Assembly (NCBI GenBank): GCA_022606135.1 | Contig: JABYQN010000002.1 | Span: 4,154,001 to 4,218,000, forward strand | DNA: 64,000 nucleotides | Origin: Fomes fomentarius | Taxonomy: Eukaryota; Basidiomycota; Agaricomycetes; Polyporales; Polyporaceae | Reading direction: 5' to 3' | Shown here: in pieces, positions 1 to 10,465 of the stretch | How the letters are laid out: every line of letters starts with the position of its first letter | How positions within the stretch are numbered: the stretch's first letter is position 1 | Made by a program: the position numbers and the translations under genes | Notes under the pieces: model-generated | What the model saw: the letters and a program-made list of their open reading frames with translations, nothing else | What the model was told of the DNA's origin: nothing | The model's database searches: none

Positions 1-735
1 GACGAGAAGCAGCACTCGAGTAAGGCGAAGAGCAAGACGTACCTGACCGCGCTTGTTTGCATCGCCTTCGACGCCCTTCCAAAACGCGTCGACCTTCTCT
101 TCCACGAGCTGTATGATCCCCTCGTCGTCTACCCCAGGCTGTGCACGAAGCTCGCGGTCAGCAACGAAATCCCCTCACCCTTTCAGCCATCAGTCATCGG
201 TCATCTCTCGTCCAAGCAGTTCGTATCGCCCATTTCAAGCTCCAGCCGTCCCGCAGCATCCAATGACGGCGACCAGTGCCCAAGTGCACACAGCCAAGTC
301 CAAGCCGAGCCCGAGAGAACGCGGACGGGGGGACTGGGAGCGCATCGCGGATGCAACAGAAGGAAATACTGACGCATCGACCGACGGTGGTTGTTGACAC
401 GTACCATCGTCACGTCGAGCACCTCGAACGTCTTCGACTTGACGGTCCCAAACAGCCTATGGAACAGGATCGAATGCAGCACCGCGCGCAGGACGTCCTT
501 CGTCTGCAGCCGGTCGAGGACCTGTCTGCCCACGCATCAGCCGTATGTCCATGTCCGGATAGTATGAGCAGCTGTCCCGACGACGGATCTCTCGAACTTC
601 TTCTGCCCAACTCCCGCGACAGACAGGTTGGACGCAGTCCTTGTCTTCACGTACAGATACAGACTAGGGGTTGCTGAGGCGGCTGAAGACGGATCTCACC
701 AGGTCAATCGTGATTGTGGGATGTCCGGCATTCAT
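1..735 (-). CDS. ATG101: Autophagy-related protein 101 (N-terminal part, cut by window edge)
   Basis: ATG101 is a HORMA-fold subunit of the autophagy initiation (Atg1/ULK1) complex in fungi that lack Atg29/Atg31, where it stabilises Atg13. Three exons are visible: 700-735 (12 codons from the ATG at 733-735), 405-521, and 43-138. Joined, they read a short N-terminus ending TITIDL, then VLDRLQTKDVLRAVLHSILF, HRLFGTVKSKTFEVLDVTM, and an exon starting PGVDD with the conserved VDAFWKG block. The GT donors and AG acceptors keep phase throughout. Intron 1 (522-699) is long for this genome. The coding region continues left of base 1, the last donor (gtacgt) being at 37-42, so the C-terminal half is missing. 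The match to the ATG101 N-terminal region, from family knowledge, is strong. Confidence 0.9.
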
Positions 736-1488
736 CGCTGATCCACGTAGCCACGGGGTTGTTGGATTGCGGGATGTTGTGCAATGTGGGGTGATAGGAA
801 TGATTATAGGCCGACTAGAGGACGGACAAGGCTTACAGCTGTATCAGTAAATGGAACGAGAAGTCGTACTGGTGCCCCTGCTTTGGGAAGGAGATTCACA
901 CGATTAGAAGGTCTCTTCCGGGTCTCAAATCTCAGGGTCTCAGGGTCTCTTCCAAATCGATCGGACGGTATCCTTAATCTCTTTTTTCTTCTCTTCCGGA
1001 TCGTGCATGCATATGAATCTCCAAATCACCTTACGAGACGAGAACGCCTCACGTCGGTGATTCGGGCCGTGTAAACAATCTTTCCAAACCCTATCCTTCA
1101 AGGTCCGCACACGGAACGCCACCGGTAAACCATTCCAAATATCCCAGTAAGACAGCTATGTGTAGAATACAGTATAGGGGCAGGCGTGACGGCGCGCGAA
1201 AAGCGCGCCGCCGTCCCGAGTGCCGAAGCGTAGAGTAGCGAGTAGTAGGAGCATGTGTACGACAATGTCGTACCCGTAGATATGTTGTGCAAGGCGCGTA
1301 AATGGAACGAACGGACGAACGGGCGTGCACGAACGAAGCTGAACGTATGCGTGAATCCGACGAGCATGGGGTACCAGAAACATGAAGCTGAGACCGAGAC
1401 CGAGACTGAGACTGAGTGAAATACACGGACGGTACCATCCATCCACCGCCTCGATTACTCTTTCCGTCATCAACGTAGACCGTAGACC
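736..1488. other. Intergenic, no gene seen
   Basis: This stretch lies between the ATG101 start and the 3' end of the DUF6534 gene. It must hold the ATG101 promoter and the 3' UTR of the neighbour. No ORF with coding character and no RNA gene could be supported. Confidence 0.5.
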
Positions 1489-4339
1489 TCAGTCCGTGGG
1501 GAGGTAGACCGCCGGCGGGGGGCTCTTGGAGACGCTCGCGTTGGGGTCGCGCTGCGAGCGGGAGCTCGTGCCCGCGTCGCTCGGCTCGCCCTCGATGTCG
1601 TGCTGCACCGTCTTCTCGACCGTCACCTGCAGCTGTGCGTCGACGAGGAATCGGTCGGCCGTTGTCAGCTACACAGTACATGTACCGAGACGTGGGAAGA
1701 CGAAGGGGAACGAGGGGAACGAGGGAGGGAGGGAGGAAGGGGGAGAGAGAGGAAACCGAGACGGGGAGGGGATGAAGGGGGGCGAAGAAAAAATGGGGGA
1801 GAGACGCACTCGTGTCTCGCCATGGCTCCTGTGCGACCACGGCGCGGTCGTGCGGCGCTGGAAGCTGGACGGGAAGAGGACGGGGAGCGGGTGGTCCCCG
1901 CTCGACCCTTGCGACTTGTTCAGGAGTGACTTGCGCGCGTTCAGCCTATTTGGCCAGTGTAAGAGGCGATCCTACTACCAGCGGATAAGAACGAAAAAGG
2001 CAAAGCTTACGTTGCGAGGAACGAGTTCGCGTAGACTGCGTAGGTGGTTAGTAATCACGCTCATGCCGACAGAGACGGAGACGGAGACATAGATGAGGGA
2101 GGGAGGACGTACGTTTGCTGATGGCGAAGTGCAGCCCGAGGAAGATGAGATTCGTCGGCATCGTCAGCCACTATATCAACCCGAAACAAAAGGGCGTTCA
2201 GATCAGCCACTTCCTGTCTTCTACCGGCAATACCGGCACTCACGCAGATCAGCGACACGACCGTCGTAACACTGCAATCCACGATCCACCGTGCACAGGA
2301 AAAGAGTTAGCCCCAACGCTCGTTGGTCCGGCACGGTGTAGGGAATCGTGCGACGCACCATGTGAGCATCCCGTTCTCGATGGTGTAGAGCGTGATGGCG
2401 TCGATGATCCTGTCCATACTGCCCGGCAGTCAGTTCGGGCGTAAGCATCACCAGCACACTTAGAGCAAGGTGGGCAGATGCGCGGGGGAAAGTAAGCGGG
2501 GAGGGAAAGTGGGAAGGGGGAGGGAAAGTCCGGGGGCAATGTGGAACAATAGAAAGAAAAAAAAAAACAAGATAAGAGAGAAGAGAGAAGAGAGAAGGGA
2601 GAAAGGAGCGGAGCGGGAGGGAGATGAGCGAGGTCGAGGGGAGGGCAAGAACACAGACACAGACAAAGGCAAAGACAGGGCGAGAAAGACAACAAAGACG
2701 ACGGAGGGAGAGAAGGAGGGAGAAGAGACACACCTGCCCAGCCCGGAGCGTCCGCGGCGGAGGAAATAGCAGAGGCCGATGGTGACGAAGATGTCGAGCG
2801 ACGCCGCGGTAGAGAGCCCGATCGTGAACACGAACTGGTGCGGCGGCACCGGTCGTCAGTATTCAGTAATTAGTTGCCGGTTCGAAGTAGTTGTTCGGTT
2901 GCGGAGCACGGAAGGAAGGGTTTGATTGGAGAGGAGGAAGGAGGGGTGGAAGGGGAGGGGAGCGCACTCACGTCGTAGCCGTTAACGAAGCCCGAGTAGC
3001 TCTTGAGCGAGATCCTGCCGTGCGTCAGTCAGTCAGTCAGTCATCCGCTCGGGTTGTGCACGCACATCTCTGATGTGGATACTGTTTGGCGGAAAGTTGG
3101 CGAGGTGAGGCACATGGTGAAGGTGAAAAGTCGAATGACTTACTTGAGGCGGCAACTGCGATGTGGAGTGCGGGGTGGTGAGTGCTCGACAGTGCTGGAC
3201 TTTACAGGGGGAGAGGGTGGAAGGACATACTCAAACGCACTAGCGCTAGGAGGACCTGAATCGGCGCGTGAGCTTTGCAACAGACAATCCACGCGGGTTA
3301 TAGCTCGAAGGGAAACGCACCAACGGCAGGGATATCCATAGGTTTCCGCGGCTCACTGGCATGGGCGCAAATAATGACTTTTAGGGCACCGCTGACCGCT
3401 GGGAGGAGTGGAAGCTGAATTCCGGGGACTTACGGCTGTATATCCGGTGGATGAAGAAGCTGAGGAAGCGAAGCGGGTAAACGGCTCAGTACCCGAGCAG
3501 GCGGGCGTTCAGTAGCGTGTGACGTACCAGTGTACGAAGAAGGTGATCGAGGCCTGCATGCGAAGTCAGAGAAGAGAATTTATGGGAGAGGTAAAAACGA
3601 CGAGTCACGGAAGCCCGATACAAGCAGTGCGTCCCCACTTCCGACTCGCACAACGCTCGGTGGAACGAGAGTTACGTACCGTAAGGGCAACGGAGACCTG
3701 GGTAGCCAGACGTATGTATCAGGAGATGAGAGGACAGTCGATTAATGGTAGTAGACATACCGCGACCGACCTGAGTGTCGGGGCGGATGAGCAAACGCGA
3801 TCGAGAACGTAGAGGGGAGGACTGACCATGTGATCTCGTCTATAGTTTCCCACTCTCCAAAGTTGTTGATGAGATACTGCCAGTTCGCGGTCATGGTCAT
3901 GGCGGAGTGAAGAGTGTCGAGCGCCCTGAGGGAAAGAAGGGTGGTCGAACATGGGGTATTGCGAAGGAGTATCGGAAGAGACATACCAAACGAACATGAC
4001 CTAAAGTGCGTGTTATGAAACTCAACACCAGGCCGAGGATCAAAGAGATAGTAGACCCACCATGAATTTGATTCGGAGAACATCCTTTGGGTATAGTTGC
4101 CAGTAGAGGAAGACCTGCATCCAGACTGCGCCAGAGAGACTGGGCGGGGTACGGAAGATGAGCGGAAAGGGAACCCAAGAAGAGGAGAAACAGACATACA
4201 ACATAGCAATGAGGCTGCCGACGAGGACGGCGCCCATTGAATGGGCGAGCTGGGTCTGTAGGTCGACTTCGCGCTGCTCGACGGCGGCGAGTGCAGCCAT
4301 GGCGAAGGGGGTAGCAATGCCCAGAGGAACGGACGGCAT
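1489..4339 (-). CDS. DUF6534 multi-pass membrane protein
   Basis: This is a member of the large Agaricomycete family annotated DUF6534, integral membrane proteins of unknown function with about seven helices. The start at 4339 gives MPSVPLGIATPF. Hallmark blocks appear in order on the minus strand, separated by introns: LAHSMGAVLVGSLIAML; VFLYWQLYPKD; LDTLHSAMTMTANWQYLINN; SITFF...FFIHRIYSLSRGN; FVFTIGLSTAASLDIFVTIG followed by LCYFLRRGRSGLG; MDRIIDAITLYTIENGML; LIFLGLHFAISK; YANSFLATLNARK. The tail is polar and ends SPPPAVYLPTD with a stop at 1489-1491. There are about a dozen exons, one of them only about 15 nt (VLLAL). The introns around 1.7-1.8 kb and 2.45-2.74 kb are unusually long and almost pure pyrimidine on the sense strand. 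Small exons near 3.0-3.3 kb are not fully resolved. Family assignment is confident; function is unknown. Confidence 0.82.
1691..1797. repeat. Purine-rich low-complexity tract in a DUF6534 intron
   Basis: The plus strand is almost all A/G (gggaacgagggagggaggga and similar), so the sense strand of the overlapping minus-strand gene is a long polypyrimidine run. It lies inside an intron, between the exons encoding LNARKSLLNKS and the C-terminal tail. Confidence 0.7.
2470..2735. repeat. 265-bp polypurine/polypyrimidine tract in a DUF6534 intron
   Basis: The plus strand is nearly uninterrupted purine (agagagaagagagaagagag and variants, with an A9 run near 2557). It fills most of the roughly 330-nt intron between the exons ending GRSGLG and starting MDRIID. 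Mirror-like GA blocks of this kind can form triplex DNA and often slip in length. Confidence 0.75.
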
Positions 4340-6230
4340 TCTCGCACACTTTGTGGGCCTCGCGCAGGCAGACACTCCCGGGGAAGATGGGTAAGTCAGG
4401 CCGCGCCATGCGCTGTGTTTTAATTTCTATCTCGACTAGCCGCCGGGCAGCGCGGGGAGCAGTCCACTTTCGGCCACATTCACGCGCGCCTGAGATCACC
4501 ACCCCGATCGATCGTAGGAACTCAATCTCATTGGCCGGCCCGCCGCCCTCACATGATCCCTACTTACGATAGTGGCCTGGGCCTTGACCTACCCAACGCC
4601 GCCCCAATCAGCTCTACACCGTCGCCCCGCCCCAACGCGACCTTTGAGGCGGCCGTCCCCGGTCAGCGCTCGACCATGCTTTCGCCAGATGCTGCCTATC
4701 CGTCTCTCACTTTCGTCCACCTTTTCCACCACAGAAACGTACATCAGGCCCCTCGTTGCACGAATATCGACCACTGCGACCAGGCGACAGGACAACCGGC
4801 GCCACCATCACCAGGAGCAACCGACCTCTTGAGCTTGGCATTCGTCGTCTCGTAAGTACTTATGACATTCATTTTCAATGAATCTCCTCCTCTTCGAAGC
4901 CTATGATATCCACAGTATGTACAACCAACCACTACGACCAGCCACCGTCATCTTCAACCTTATTCATTGCAAATGTCTACAGTCGCATACTCCGTCATAT
5001 GCCGCCCGCTGTGTGTGCCTTCACGCTGTGTGTGCCTTGACAAGCATCCTCGTCATCAAGTACATCGACAATCTGGATACAGGTCTGGCGCTCGGGCCAG
5101 TCTAGGTGAGCCACCAGCGACCGCGCTATCCCTCTTCCCTTTGCATCCGCCGTACACCGCCATCTCTCCAACTCCAAACATGGACACACTCGTTTGTATC
5201 CAAGCGCATCATCAGGAGCGTTCGACCAGTACTCTGGCTCTTCTAGAACCGACTTCTGTCATCAGCAATCTGTCATCCTTCTGAAGACTACATACTTCGT
5301 TAGTCTGGCAACACGTGTGTAGCTTGTGCTCATAGCGCATTCAAGTTCTGCGCGGCGGTTTCTAGATGATTACCTGTGATTGCGGTAACGCTCTCAAGCC
5401 CGGTCGGACTCGATATCAGCTTGCGGCGCGATTGACTGACCAGTAACTTTAAGCCTCCACCCTTCGCCGGGTAGGTGCAGTTCATGCTACCAATGTCTTA
5501 GTCTACACTGATGGTTTCCCCTCAACCATCGTCGACAACTAGCATCAATGATCTCCTCGAACTCTACAAAGCACATCGTTAGTACGTCGCTCACCGCATC
5601 AAGCTGCATTCTAGTTGCAACAACGTACAATACTGTTGCCAATACTCAATGCACAACGCTCAGTGCCCACTCTCAGTCATCTCTGCATCCGGATCGTAAG
5701 TCACCTTTGGGATACTAATAGTAAGACGTGGTCTCTCCAGCCTCAAGCTCTAACAGTCACTAGCACTCTTAATTTGTGCCTGGGACTCTCATTTTTCGCT
5801 CGGCTTGGTGCAGGAGCGGGATCGCGATTTAGAAGTAAGTACATACTTATACTTATACTCTCGCGATCGACAGTAATCGGTAAATAAGGGGCGAGGGCCG
5901 TGCCTTGCTGTCAGTGTATACGAACACACCGAACGCATAGACCAATTAACCTCCTCCATGATCGGTTAGGTAACGAGCAGCTACTCGTGCACGGCTGAAT
6001 TGATATACTAATTGTTTCCCCCTCTTCTCCTGTGCTCCGCGCGCACTCGCTGACTTGGTGAACGGATGTTAACGTACTGGCGATTGCGCACGTGGCCATG
6101 CGCTACGCGTTTGCGAGGGGTGCCCCTCAGGCCTTGCGCTTGCAAAGATTGACTCTTCCGGGGTTGGGCGCCTATTCACCGAGATATGTTTGTTTCGCCC
6201 TTTTATTCGGTTCTTCTCTACTAACTTGCA
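4340..6230. other. Gene-poor region
   Basis: No convincing gene was found. Short ORFs (for example 4553-4855 and 4967-5284 on +) are Pro/Ser/Thr/Cys-rich, lack recognisable motifs and do not join into a longer frame. The region left of about 4.5 kb should contain the promoter of the DUF6534 gene. Confidence 0.4.
6045..6220. repeat. Diverged dispersed repeat, copy A
   Basis: It shares an ordered series of words with 9058-9340: ctcgctgactt-gtgaac; ttgcgaggggt-cccctcagg; a diverged middle; then tcggttct-tctctacta. Identity is moderate and there are several indels. It abuts the ABC-transporter relic. I do not recognise the family. Confidence 0.6.
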
Positions 6231-6500
6231 CTAATGCAGCTTGCTGCAATCCTCCAGAAGCCGTACAATCTCCTCCGATGCGTCGTCATTAGACTGCGGC
6301 TTGATGGTCTTCCACAGCTCCAATATTGGCCGATAACACAAAGGTGCAAGACGTTCTTCTGGGGGACGAGGCCAATGCTGCCCCGCGGAGACTGCTCGAC
6401 TCCCCCTTCGAAGAGCACAGTGCCGCGCGTGCGACAGGTGAGGCCACCTATCAGGGTGGACATCGTCGTAGACTTGCCCTATGGCGAGTCTGGCCGCATG
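6231..6500 (-). pseudogene. Relic of an ABC transporter nucleotide-binding domain (ABCA-like)
   Basis: The minus strand reads a P-loop remnant in which GKSTTMSTLIGG is preceded by an in-frame stop where Walker A residues should be. It continues as GTVLFEGGVEQS and IGLVPQKNVL, the typical post-Walker-A and Q-loop region of ABCA-type transporters. One frame slip later it reads LELWKTIKPQSNDDASEEIV followed by RLLEDC, then a stop at 6231-6233. The signature (LSGGQ) and Walker B blocks are absent. So about 85 codons survive with one nonsense change and one frameshift, and there is no membrane domain nearby. This is dead material, probably left from a lost duplicate. Confidence 0.75.
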
Positions 6501-6628
6501 CTTATGCTACGTTAACACTTATCACGCACGTCGCAGTGTGAGGACACGGCGAACATTGAATTGCTAACATATTACAGGTCAATTTCTCCGCACATGACTC
6601 AACCAAACCAAGCTGGACACGGACCACC

Positions 6629-7578
6629 TCAGTTCCCTGTTCCCTTTCCCTCGCCCGCATACGTCTGCAGCACCAGATCCCTCTTCCACTCCAGATAGTC
6701 GCCCCACGAGTGTGTCGGAATCCCCCAGGTCCTGACACACTCTATGTCCGCTCCCTTTCCCAAGTCGCGCGACAGCACTTGTGCAATCAGCAGCCCGTTC
6801 TTCTGCAACGCGCCCGGCAGCTCCTCATCCGACAAAAACCTGACCGCCAGCTCGCGCCCCGCAGCGCGCCCCAGCTCCGCGACCTGCGACACGACCGCGA
6901 TCTCCCTCCCGCCAAAATGCTCGGGGTCTTCGATCGCCGCAGCCGCGAACGCAGCCACGTCGCGCTCGTCCACCAGCGGCAGCACCGTGTCCGGGCCTCA
7001 GCGCCGTCGTCCACACGTGCGCCCGTCTGGGCTGGGGCAGGTCGCCGTAGAAGCGCACTTTGGGGCTCCAGCAGGTTCGCCATGAAACCAGCCGGGGCGC
7101 AGGAGCGTGTAGGTCCGTTCGGGGACACTGCCGTCGCTGTTGGCCCGCGTCGCGGCATCGAGTGCGGACTTGTTGTCGAGCACGGTCGCCACGGGCGTCT
7201 CGCCGAAGCCCCCCAGGCGTGCCAGTTATGAGATCTGAGAGCGGGTTGGGCCCGGCCAAGGCGGACGAGTAGACGACGTGCGTGACGCGCGAGGTCCAGG
7301 ATGGCCTGACCGTGGCGGCGCTCGGATGTGAAGTCCTTGAAGTCGGATAGCAGGTTGAGGAAGACAGCGGTGCAGCCGTGCAGGGCCTGCTTCAGCGCGG
7401 CCTCGTCGTCCCAGTCGCCGCGGACCAGGACGGCGCCTGCGGCTTTCAAAGCGGCGGCGACGGGCGTGGTGTCGTCGCGGATGGTGGCGCGGACGGCCCA
7501 GCCGCGGCGGAGGAACTCGTGGGCGGCGGCTCCTCCCATGGTGCCCGTGGGGCCGGTGACGAAGACAGTGGGGGACAT
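6629..7578 (-). pseudogene. NmrA-like NAD(P)-binding protein, frame broken five times
   Basis: The first frame (start 7578) opens MSPTVFVTGPTGTMGGAAAH, a Rossmann GxxGxxG motif at residues 9-15, as in NmrA-like / atypical short-chain reductases. The protein then continues in successive frames: VTHVVYSSALAGPNPLSDL; VATVLDNKSALDAATRANSD; TYTLLRPGWF; MANLLEP; KVRFYGDLPQ; MLPLVDERDVAAFAAAAIED; and a tail WGDYLEWKRDLVLQTYAG. Every shift goes the same way (one extra base), near 7287-7295, 7209-7214 (C6), 7085-7087 (A3), 7062-7065 (G4) and 6991-6995. Between shifts the protein is well conserved and GC-rich like neighbouring genes. Either it decayed very recently or the assembly has homopolymer errors; an intact protein would be about 315 residues. 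Confidence 0.72.
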
Positions 7579-8518
7579 GGGTGACTGACTTGATAGAGAT
7601 GATGTCGAAGTAGACCTGAAGAGCTGTATAATCGAGGGAGGCAGAGGGAAGAGTGAGGACCAGAAAGAACTGTGTGATAAAAGTGGCTCTCACTGTTAAG
7701 ACCTATATAGCTTGCACATTGCCGAAATGCAAGCTCTTGCGTTGCAAGTCAGCGAGCGGGCGAGCTTGGTGATGGGCTTGTCCGAGCCGCCTGAGGATGA
7801 GCATTGCCAGTGCACAGTCAAGTCAGATGGTGTACATTCGGAACACGGGGGTTTCATGAGTGGTTCGAATGACTCAAACCAGAACCGTCGGTAAGAATCT
7901 GTACTGGAGCAGCGTCTGCTCAGCACTGTTCTCCAGTACGATATACCCATGTGCATTCGATTTCCATCTTCTCTACTACTTTTCTCCCTACTACTGCAGG
8001 CCTTTAAGTGAGTGAGTGAGTGCGCACAGTAGAGCGGGACGGATCTAGTTGTTACGAGTGAGGACTATTTGTGGACTCGACCTAGATGCTACCGTGACTC
8101 ACCTACTTGTGTATTGCGGAATGCCATCCGAGTCCACCGAGCGTACGTGGGTTGCAAACTTAGCAGACACTGTGTCCCCCTCACAGCTGCTCGCGCCAAT
8201 AGGGGTAGTCAAATATGACGCTTCGTGGGACGATATGTACAGAGGATACGACAACGGTCATCACGATAGCTTGACTCAGACATCTCCCGAGCTAGGACGA
8301 CTCCCGTAGGATTGGTAAGAACGAACCGAACAGCAAGGATGACACCCTCCTTTGGTGATGAAGTATCTATGGAGGAGACGACCGAGTTAGTGTTGGGGAG
8401 CGGGCTGGAGAGACGGTAGATAGATGGTTCCATCGCTGCGAAAAAGAAACAAATTAAATCGCGTTGTATATTCAAGCACGACAAGCAACACGATAAGGGG
8501 TGAATCGCATTTCAGGCG

Positions 8519-8613
8519 AGTGAAGCTCCTCCGGAGGAGCTTCACTGTGTCACCTGACTCACCTCGTTTCACACCGAAACGAGCTCGGTGAAACGACGAT
8601 GCGTTTCCATCGT
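8519..8613. repeat. Perfect 28-bp palindrome plus two further hairpins
   Basis: Bases 8519-8546 form a perfect palindrome with no loop (centre ctcctccggaggag). It is followed by a stem at 8563-8570/8576-8583 (cgtttc/gaaacg core) with a 5-nt loop, and by acgatg/catcgt at 8596-8601/8608-8613. Three inverted repeats in 95 bp, away from any gene, are unlikely by chance. No flanking target duplication was recognised. Confidence 0.75.
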
Positions 8614-9057
8614 GAATCGTTTGACTGAATCGTCTCGTGAAATTCCCCTATTCCCTTCGTCTCTGGGGACATTTCGAAACCTAACCTTCCGAGAACCCTC
8701 TCCTCTAAGCTATCTGACATGAAGGACGCTCACGGAGCTTCCCAGGCACCATATGCATAATTTGCATACAAACGCAGGCTGCCGGTGCGCGTACACCCTC
8801 GCTCGCGTAGTAGGCCATCAAGTATCCTCCGCGTACTACTAATAGTCAGAAGCGGCTGCCATCAGATGGCCCCGCAGCTAAGATTGTCTTCCCCCTCTCC
8901 CCTTCTTTCCAAAAATTTCTTCGCATGGCTATGGCCTTGTACATCCTTCCATCGTGCACATTGACATGTATCATTCTCATTGAGATTGATAATTGTCCGC
9001 CAGTTGGATACGCACGCGTTCACTTGTACTGTACGTAGGTACCGCCCGTGCTATACG

Positions 9058-9340
9058 AGGCTCGCTGACTTCGTGAACACACGCGATTGGGGGCGTCGAT
9101 GCGGAGACTTGCGAGGGGTTCCCCTCAGGGAGCCCTCGCGCTGGTAAGAATCGACTGCTCGAGGTTGGTACCTGTTCCCCGAGTTGTGTTCAACGTATCG
9201 CCCTTCTTAAATAGTAACTTTAAGCAAAGACAACCTGAGATCGACGCTCCAAGAAGGATCTATACCATGCTCTTCGAAGATGATGGAGGAGCATGGACCG
9301 CTCTTCGGATTCGGTTCTTTCTCTACTAGCCTGAGCTCGA
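9058..9340. repeat. Diverged dispersed repeat, copy B
   Basis: This is the partner of 6045-6220 in the same orientation, with about 95 bp of additional sequence near 9215-9310 relative to copy A. No coding capacity was recognised. Confidence 0.6.
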
Positions 9341-10465
9341 GTATCATTGCTCGCTGCTTGCAGTGTCCCTTCATCATGCGGATCTACACGTATACGTACA
9401 TACCGTTTGTACCCCCTCTCCCTCCCCCCTCTAGCTTGGCTCCATCCCTATCAACAGCCCGGGTGTACGCATCTCCCACACGAACGCCCTTTGCTGTACG
9501 CTTAGTACTGGGAATGCTGAGAAATCTGGATGAAGGGCAAGACCTGACCAGGACTCAAAGAAAACAGCTGTAGTACTGTCCTCGGATTGCACTTACCATC
9601 ATGATGCGCCACGCTGCGCCCACAGAGCGCGCAGGGTCATTTCCGCTGCTATTTCACGCGCAGCACCGACGTTGATAGCGGAGCCTCTACCAAATTCGAC
9701 TTGATCGACTATCCAGACCCACCGGTACGATCAGAACACGGCTATGAGGGGAGGTAATGCTAGTAATAAACATACAAAATACGGATATGGTCCAAGTGGG
9801 CTCATTCGGAGGACCGGTTTGTACGGGAATGGACCATGCAATAACGTGTTGTAGATTGTTACGCATGCAGTAATTGTTGAGCTGCGCACGCCAATGGTCT
9901 GTAGCAGGAAGTCAGTGCACCTATAGATCGATCTACTCAGGCGATAGTCCGAGTTCTCTTACCCATAAGGGCGTCCTTCTTGCAGATAATCTCGACAGAA
10001 GGTGATGTGAGTGTGGCACGAGCTACCAGCAGGGGGTACAGAGGAATCGCGGGGGTGACTGTGCGGGGATGATATACTGGCTCTCTGCATCATCCCGATG
10101 CGAAGCTTATATAGATACACATGACTCGGCGCCGGGGCAGAAGGCACCCCAAACCACACTGGACAGGTTCTCCCGCGCTTGGTGGTCCCATGCATAAGAA
10201 CCTCGGAGTGTTCTCCTTCGTACACGAGTAGTGCGAAGGTGAACTCTGTGAACACATCTGGGCTTGAAGTTGGGAAATGACTATGGGGTATGGTACCGGA
10301 GACTGTACCGAGCGAGGGGCACCCGGGAAGAACATGGATGTGAATTAAATTCTAGACAATCCGTCAGGTTAAGGAGGGCCAGACCATGACTTGATGAGAA
10401 GTTTGGCGTGCGCACGATGGTTGTCAACAGTCTAGTCGATGTAACCGAGACAATTCGCATCTAAC

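Larger units (their letters stand above)
7579..10465. other. Gene-poor tract with repeats and hairpins
   Basis: No gene could be supported in 2.9 kb. ORFs of 60-97 codons lack motifs. It contains the hairpin cluster at 8519-8613 and the diverged repeat at 9058-9340. The right end borders the 3' end of the dienelactone hydrolase gene. Confidence 0.4.

Noticed and set aside
4553..5284. Possible multi-exon gene from Pro/Ser-rich ORFs with gt/ag signals between them
   Set aside because: The frames do not join into one protein and none resembles a known family; treated as promoter or intergenic DNA.
9215..9310. Walker-B-like remnant of an ABC transporter on the minus strand (IIFEEHGIDP)
   Set aside because: Similarity is only a few residues and the expected following helix and H-loop are absent; not enough to call a relic.
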